Below, in pieces: positions 60,373 to 64,000 of a stretch of 64,000 nucleotides of DNA. The first letter of the stretch is position 1; every line of letters begins with the position of its first letter. The notes below the pieces were generated by a model. It ran no database searches. It saw nothing but the letters and a program-made list of their open reading frames with translations, and was not told where the DNA came from. This DNA comes from Mesobacillus harenae. Its GTDB lineage: Bacteria > Bacillota > Bacilli > Bacillales > Cytobacillaceae. The DNA is taken from assembly GCF_013343715.1 (NCBI RefSeq), contig NZ_JABUNR010000007.1:62001-126000 (forward strand). The letters are read 5' to 3'. The translations under genes were made by a program, and so were the position numbers.

Positions 60373-61794
60373 GTGAATATACTTACAGTTTTAGACAAAA
60401 TTAATGGGGTTCTTTGGGGTACACCAAGCCTGCTCTTGCTTTTTGGAACAGGAGTGATGTTAACCGTTATGCTGAAAGGTCTTCAGTTTCGGAGGCTTGG
60501 TTATGCATTTAAATTAGGTTTCACAAAGGAAGGACAAGCTGACATTAAGGACGAAGGGGATGTCAGTAACTTTAAAGCCTTAATGACTGCATTGGCAGCC
60601 ACAATCGGTAATGGGAATATTGCAGGGGTAGCTACAGCAATCACCTTAGGAGGACCCGGAGCCATTTTCTGGATGTGGATTGTTGGCTTACTTGGAATGG
60701 CTACAAAATATGCTGAAGCATTACTAGCAATGAAATACCGAGTTAAAAATGATAAAGGGGAATATTCGAGCGGACCGATGTATTATGTAGAGCGCGGCCT
60801 CGGCAAAAAGTTTAAATGGCTGGCAGTAGCATTTGCATTTTTTGGGGCATTTGCTGCACTAGGAATAGGAAATAGTGTGCAATCGAATACAATAGCTGCT
60901 GTAATGGATACTACATTTGGTGTCAATAACATTACAACGGGAATAATCCTGGCTGTGCTGGCATCCCTGATTATATTTGGCGGCATCCAAAGAATCAGTG
61001 CAGTTGCCGGTTTTTTTGTTCCAATAATGGCTGTTCTTTATATTGGCGGGTCGCTTGTAATTATCGGCTTGCATATTGATCAAATTATTCCTGCGTTTAA
61101 ATTAATCTTTTTCTATGCATTTAATCCTATGGCCGCAACAGGCGGATTTGTCGGCGTCCTAGTTTCAGAGGCAATTCGAAATGGTGTCGCACGGGGGATA
61201 TTCTCTAATGAAGCCGGCTTAGGAACCGCAGCTCTCATTGCAGGCAACGCGAAAACGGACCATCCTGTAAAACAAGCTTTAGTTGCCATGACTGGTACGT
61301 TCATTGTAACGATTGTGGTATGTACAATGACAGGTCTAGTACTAATATTCTCGGGTTTTTGGGACCCAACAGGCGGAGAGATTTCGGGAGTTGCACATCC
61401 GGTTGGCCTTGACGGCGGAGCATTAACAAGTGCTGCCTTCGCATCCACACTTGGAATTGTCGGTGAATATATTGTAGCCTTTTCGGTTATCTTTTTCGGT
61501 TTCTCGACAATAGTTGGCTGGTATGTTTATGGAGAGAAGTGCTTTGAATACTTGGTTGGTACAAAAGGGATTCTCGGATACCGCGCCGTCTATATCTTTG
61601 CAACGGCAATTGGTGCGGTAACCAGCTTAACAACAGTCTGGGCGTTTGCTGATATGGCGAACGCACTAATGATGCTGCCAAACCTGGTTGCGCTTATATT
61701 ATTAAGCAAAGTGGTCGTAAACGAGACGAATGATTATTTCGACAACCACTACAAAGCTGCCGGTAAAGCTTCTTCTTCAAGAAAAGCCGCATAA
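60373..61794 (+). CDS. Sodium:alanine symporter family protein (AlsT/AgcS-like)
   Basis: A 473-residue member of the alanine or glycine:cation symporter family with about ten membrane helices. The family signature is plain: FKALMTALAATIGNGNIAGVATAITLGGPGAIFWMWIVG, with the cation-binding GNGNI. The second half contains GIFSNEAGLGTAALI and EYIVAFSVIFFGFSTIVGWYVYGEKC. It imports alanine (relatives take glutamine) with sodium. The start is a GTG behind GGGGGATAATGG. Divergent from adeR with a cre in its leader and a TnrA box in the shared region. It completes the uptake step of the alanine cluster. Confidence 0.94.
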   Translation: MNILTVLDKINGVLWGTPSLLLLFGTGVMLTVMLKGLQFRRLGYAFKLGFTKEGQADIKDEGDVSNFKALMTALAATIGNGNIAGVATAITLGGPGAIFWMWIVGLLGMATKYAEALLAMKYRVKNDKGEYSSGPMYYVERGLGKKFKWLAVAFAFFGAFAALGIGNSVQSNTIAAVMDTTFGVNNITTGIILAVLASLIIFGGIQRISAVAGFFVPIMAVLYIGGSLVIIGLHIDQIIPAFKLIFFYAFNPMAATGGFVGVLVSEAIRNGVARGIFSNEAGLGTAALIAGNAKTDHPVKQALVAMTGTFIVTIVVCTMTGLVLIFSGFWDPTGGEISGVAHPVGLDGGALTSAAFASTLGIVGEYIVAFSVIFFGFSTIVGWYVYGEKCFEYLVGTKGILGYRAVYIFATAIGAVTSLTTVWAFADMANALMMLPNLVALILLSKVVVNETNDYFDNHYKAAGKASSSRKAA

Positions 61795-61812
61795 ATGAAA
61801 TGAAGCTCAAAA

Positions 61813-61850
61813 AAAGCAGCACTAAACCAATTAAGGTGGAGTGCTGCTTT
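61813..61850 (+). terminator. Terminator of the symporter gene
   Basis: AAAGCAGCACT / AGTGCTGCTTT with a 16-base loop, 18 bp past the stop codon, followed by CTTGTT. Confidence 0.75.
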
Positions 61851-61978
61851 CTTGTTCATATATATGGGTCTTTAATAATCCCTGTAATTCGCACCCCTTT
61901 TAAGATGATGACATGAATGTTTGTCAGCGCGGCTATTTGTTATGGGTATCCTTCATTCAGTAATCAGTGATCTATAAA

Positions 61979-62168
61979 TTAAGCGGAGATTTTCCCGTTA
62001 TACTGCAGAGTAGAGCTCGGGTCGGGTATATAAGCGGAAGTTTTCCCGTTAAGTAAGGCATAATGGTCAATTTCATGTCTTCTGGAGTAAATAGGCGGAA
62101 CCTTTCCCTCTATTTAAGCTATTTTTCATGCGTTTTCCTAAATAAGAGGAATTTCTCCGCTTATTTAT
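61979..62168. repeat. Four degenerate palindromic repeats, AAGCGGA-TTTTCCC type
   Basis: Copies near 61979, 62030, 62089 and 62139 share (A)TAAGCGGA-N2-TTTTCCCGTTA or close variants, spaced about 50-60 bp. The last is almost a full palindrome (AAATAAGAGGAATTTCTCCG then CTTATTT). Such repeats are common between genes in Bacillus. The surrounding 620-bp gap (61795-62417) holds no credible gene; the open frame through it runs across the repeats. Confidence 0.7.
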
Positions 62169-62417
62169 CAACCATCCAGATTCCTCCTTTGGTCCACTCT
62201 ATTAAGGTTGGTGTTATGCAGAATATTGAAGAAGAGGCACCGCTATCAAACAGGGAATGTCTCCAAGCATTTTTTTGAATTTAACTCTAGTGTGAAAATT
62301 ACTATACGAATTCGTATTTGTACTTCAAAACAGAATCCGTTATCCAAAATTATTAGAAGAAATAGTAATCATTGTTAAAATGGTTCAGGTTATGTATTTT
62401 GGCTTGGTTATCCTTAT

Positions 62418-62648
62418 TTAATCTTCATCTTTTATATCAACATCTTCAGGGATTGGCTCGCTTAGTATTTCTTCAACAAGATTTTTATATTTTTCTAGTT
62501 GTTTAAGATGAGTATTAAATTGTTCCTTATATATTAAGTATTGATCCCCATCATGGATGGCACGAATTTTGCGCTGCATAATTAGCCTTTCAATGGCTGG
62601 TTCTTCTATTGATAAATATTCTGCTGCCTCTTTTAAAGTTAAGTACAT
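62418..62648 (-). CDS. Small excisionase-type helix-turn-helix protein
   Basis: A 76-residue protein. MYLTLKEAAEYLSIEEPAIERLIMQRKIRAIHDGDQYLI matches the short winged-helix domain of the excisionase/MerR-like HTH_17 group (helix-turn-helix then a beta wing). A helical acidic tail follows (LSEPIPEDVDIKDED). Chromosomal members occur in many Bacillaceae and are not evidence of a prophage. The ribosome site AAAGGGA is fair. No partner genes are adjacent. Function unknown, presumably DNA binding. Confidence 0.75.
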   Translation of the reverse strand: MYLTLKEAAEYLSIEEPAIERLIMQRKIRAIHDGDQYLIYKEQFNTHLKQLEKYKNLVEEILSEPIPEDVDIKDED

Positions 62649-62822
62649 TCGTCTCAGTCCCTTTCTTCACGGTCAATGGTTTACTTATTTCTATTATGCC
62701 AGAAAAAATGACATGCTAGAAAAAAATCTTCCTCCCCAACCCGAACGATTATATAAATAGGAGGAGTTTGTCCGTTCATTTTAGGAATATTAAAGCTGCC
62801 AGCTCAATTTCGGATAAACAGG

Positions 62823-62854
62823 AAAAGGACGGCCAAATGCTGAGCCGCCCTTTT
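62823..62854 (-). terminator. Terminator of the flavin oxidoreductase gene
   Basis: AAAAGGACGGC / GCCGCCCTTTT with one wobble pair and a ten-base loop, 20 bp past the stop codon. Confidence 0.82.
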
Positions 62855-62873
62855 GAACAAATGCTTTAAGACC

Positions 62874-63998
62874 TTATTCGACTCCCGGAAACCATCCTGG
62901 TGAATGAATAATGGCTTTCCAAAGCGGGTCAGGAACCACTAACCGATCTTGGGCATCTTTGTTAATTTTTGTTTCTATTTCAGCTTCTCTTCCGCTTTCC
63001 ACCTTCTGAGCCCAATCAGGATCAATAATCAGCTCACGACCTAGGGCCAGGAGAGGAACTCCGGTGCCTAATGCTTTTAAAGCATCCTCTGCACTATAAA
63101 TGGAACCTACTCCAATTACCGGTACCCTACCTCCCACTCGCTCATTAATAACTTCAATCCGGGAACGATCATCCTCGACTCCTCTTTTTGGAGCCGTCCA
63201 AAAGTCACTGACTGACACGTGAAGATAATCAAGGTCTTTCCCTGCTAAAGCATCAACTAGCAGCAGAGTATCATCCATAGTTATCCCTGGTGTTTCAGGC
63301 TCTTCAGGCGAGAATCGATAACCAACTATGAATGGTTGTTGTGCATGTTCCTCCACAACTCGTTTCACTTCATCTATAACAGCAAGTGGAAAAGTAAGCC
63401 GCTTTTCCAAACTTCCTCCCCAGCGGTCATTTCTGCGGTTAGAATGTGGGGAGAAAAACTGCTGAAGTAAATACCCGTTAGCACCATGAATCTCTACCCC
63501 ATCATAGCCTGCTTCTATGGCCCGGCGCGTCGTTTCCCCGAAGTCCTTTATAATAGACTGGATCTCTTCTTCTCCAAGTGCCCGTGGCTCTTTACTGCCG
63601 CCCCGTTCAGATGCAACGGCACTTGCACTTACTGTATCTCCGTTTGGAACCAACTCTGGCGGACACTCGCGCCCTCCGTGAAAAATTTGTAAGATTGCCT
63701 TCGCTCCCTGCTCTTTTATCGCAATAGCAAGTTTATTTAAGCTAGGAATCATTTCATCACGGTCTGCAGCAAATTCACCGGGAAACCCTTTACCATTAGG
63801 TGTTACATATGTACAGGCAGTAATCACCATGCTGACTCCCTGTGATCGGCGCACATAATACTTTACCTCTGCATCGGATACTGTACCATCTTCATGGGAA
63901 GAAAAATTGGTCATTGGTGCCATGATGATTCTATTTTTAAGGCTAACCCCATTTGCAAATTTAAACTCTTTAAATAATGGACTGAATTTCTGATTCAT
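62874..63998 (-). CDS. NADH:flavin oxidoreductase, Old Yellow Enzyme family
   Basis: A 374-residue FMN-dependent ene-reductase of the Old Yellow Enzyme group (YqiG-like). FMN and substrate landmarks are RIIMAPMTNFSS at the N-terminus, LQIFHGGREC (the catalytic His/Arg region), the barrel strand GYDGVEIHGANGYLLQQFFSPHSNRRNDRWGGSLEKR and the phosphate-binding VIGVGSIYSAEDALKAL with LALGREL. It reduces activated double bonds with NAD(P)H. Its upstream region is beyond the window, so the start (ATG two bases from the edge) is a guess from family length. Physiological substrate unknown. Confidence 0.9.
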   Translation of the reverse strand: MNQKFSPLFKEFKFANGVSLKNRIIMAPMTNFSSHEDGTVSDAEVKYYVRRSQGVSMVITACTYVTPNGKGFPGEFAADRDEMIPSLNKLAIAIKEQGAKAILQIFHGGRECPPELVPNGDTVSASAVASERGGSKEPRALGEEEIQSIIKDFGETTRRAIEAGYDGVEIHGANGYLLQQFFSPHSNRRNDRWGGSLEKRLTFPLAVIDEVKRVVEEHAQQPFIVGYRFSPEEPETPGITMDDTLLLVDALAGKDLDYLHVSVSDFWTAPKRGVEDDRSRIEVINERVGGRVPVIGVGSIYSAEDALKALGTGVPLLALGRELIIDPDWAQKVESGREAEIETKINKDAQDRLVVPDPLWKAIIHSPGWFPGVE

Positions 63999-64000
63999 TT

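Noticed and set aside
61927-62278. Open frame of 71 residues across 62063-62278
   Set aside because: It runs through three of the four palindromic repeats and has no ribosome site.
62418-62648. Prophage or integrative element signalled by an excisionase-like protein
   Set aside because: No integrase, phage gene or attachment repeat is nearby; chromosomal HTH_17 proteins of this size are common.

Overview
The window is a chromosomal segment of a low-GC Gram-positive, endospore-type member of the Bacillaceae. The evidence is gene content: TnrA/GlnR regulators, a RsbR-type stressosome protein, a class D sortase with an LPNTA substrate, an immune-inhibitor-A-like protease, an AdeR-ald pair and strong AGGAGG ribosome sites. 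I cannot name the species. No rRNA, tRNA, CRISPR array or intact mobile element was seen. The dispersed intergenic repeats and one decayed IS1182-type transposase look like ordinary Bacillus genome wear.

Layout. 1-10.1 kb is a surface and secretion stretch: a partial AbgT transporter, a DUF948 protein behind a SigB-like promoter, a LysM-M14 cell-wall endopeptidase, a secreted M14 peptidase, a class D sortase next to an LPNTA-anchored protein, and an M6 metalloprotease. 10.4-10.8 kb is an array of seven 52-bp hairpin repeats. 10.9-16.4 kb holds metabolic genes (Gfo/Idh/MocA, PhzF, esterase, YhfP-type reductase, acyl-CoA dehydrogenase). 16.5-19.4 kb holds tnrA, divergent from a small-protein/lrgAB operon, then a frameshifted formate/nitrite channel. 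19.7-33.2 kb holds a TPR-dynamin GTPase, recQ, an MFS transporter, a two-part ThrE-type exporter, a secreted subtilase, a decayed gene and a glutaminyl-tRNA synthetase. 33.3-34.1 kb is a graveyard of repeats and an IS remnant. 34.2-36.5 kb is a polar amino acid ABC importer.

37.4-42.8 kb is a compact operon (RpiR regulator, YjiH membrane protein, M20 desuccinylase-like enzyme, GNAT, N-succinylamino acid racemase-like enolase-superfamily enzyme). It matches the known D-to-L amino acid conversion pathway and adds a regulator and a probable transporter. 43.0-48.6 kb is a tripartite tricarboxylate transporter with a CitA-type two-component system and a cre site at the tctC promoter. 48.9-53.2 kb is a second tnrA, amtB, and a DUF294 nucleotidyltransferase / DnaQ-type exonuclease / truncated GlnR-like operon. 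53.5-56.1 kb holds a PAS histidine kinase and a RsbR paralogue. 56.3-61.8 kb is an alanine module (alr, ald, adeR, alanine symporter).

The most coherent new observation is regulatory. Four perfect matches and one near-match to the GlnR/TnrA operator (TGTNA-N7-TNACA) lie in promoter regions. They are found at tnrA-1, its divergent small-protein/lrgAB operon, tnrA-2, amtB and adeR. In the best two cases the box centre is about 50 bp upstream of the expected start, with a good -10 and a poor -35, which is the geometry of TnrA-activated promoters. Together with two TnrA paralogues and a tail-less GlnR-like protein, this suggests an enlarged nitrogen-control circuit that also reaches alanine catabolism and an LrgAB-type transporter.
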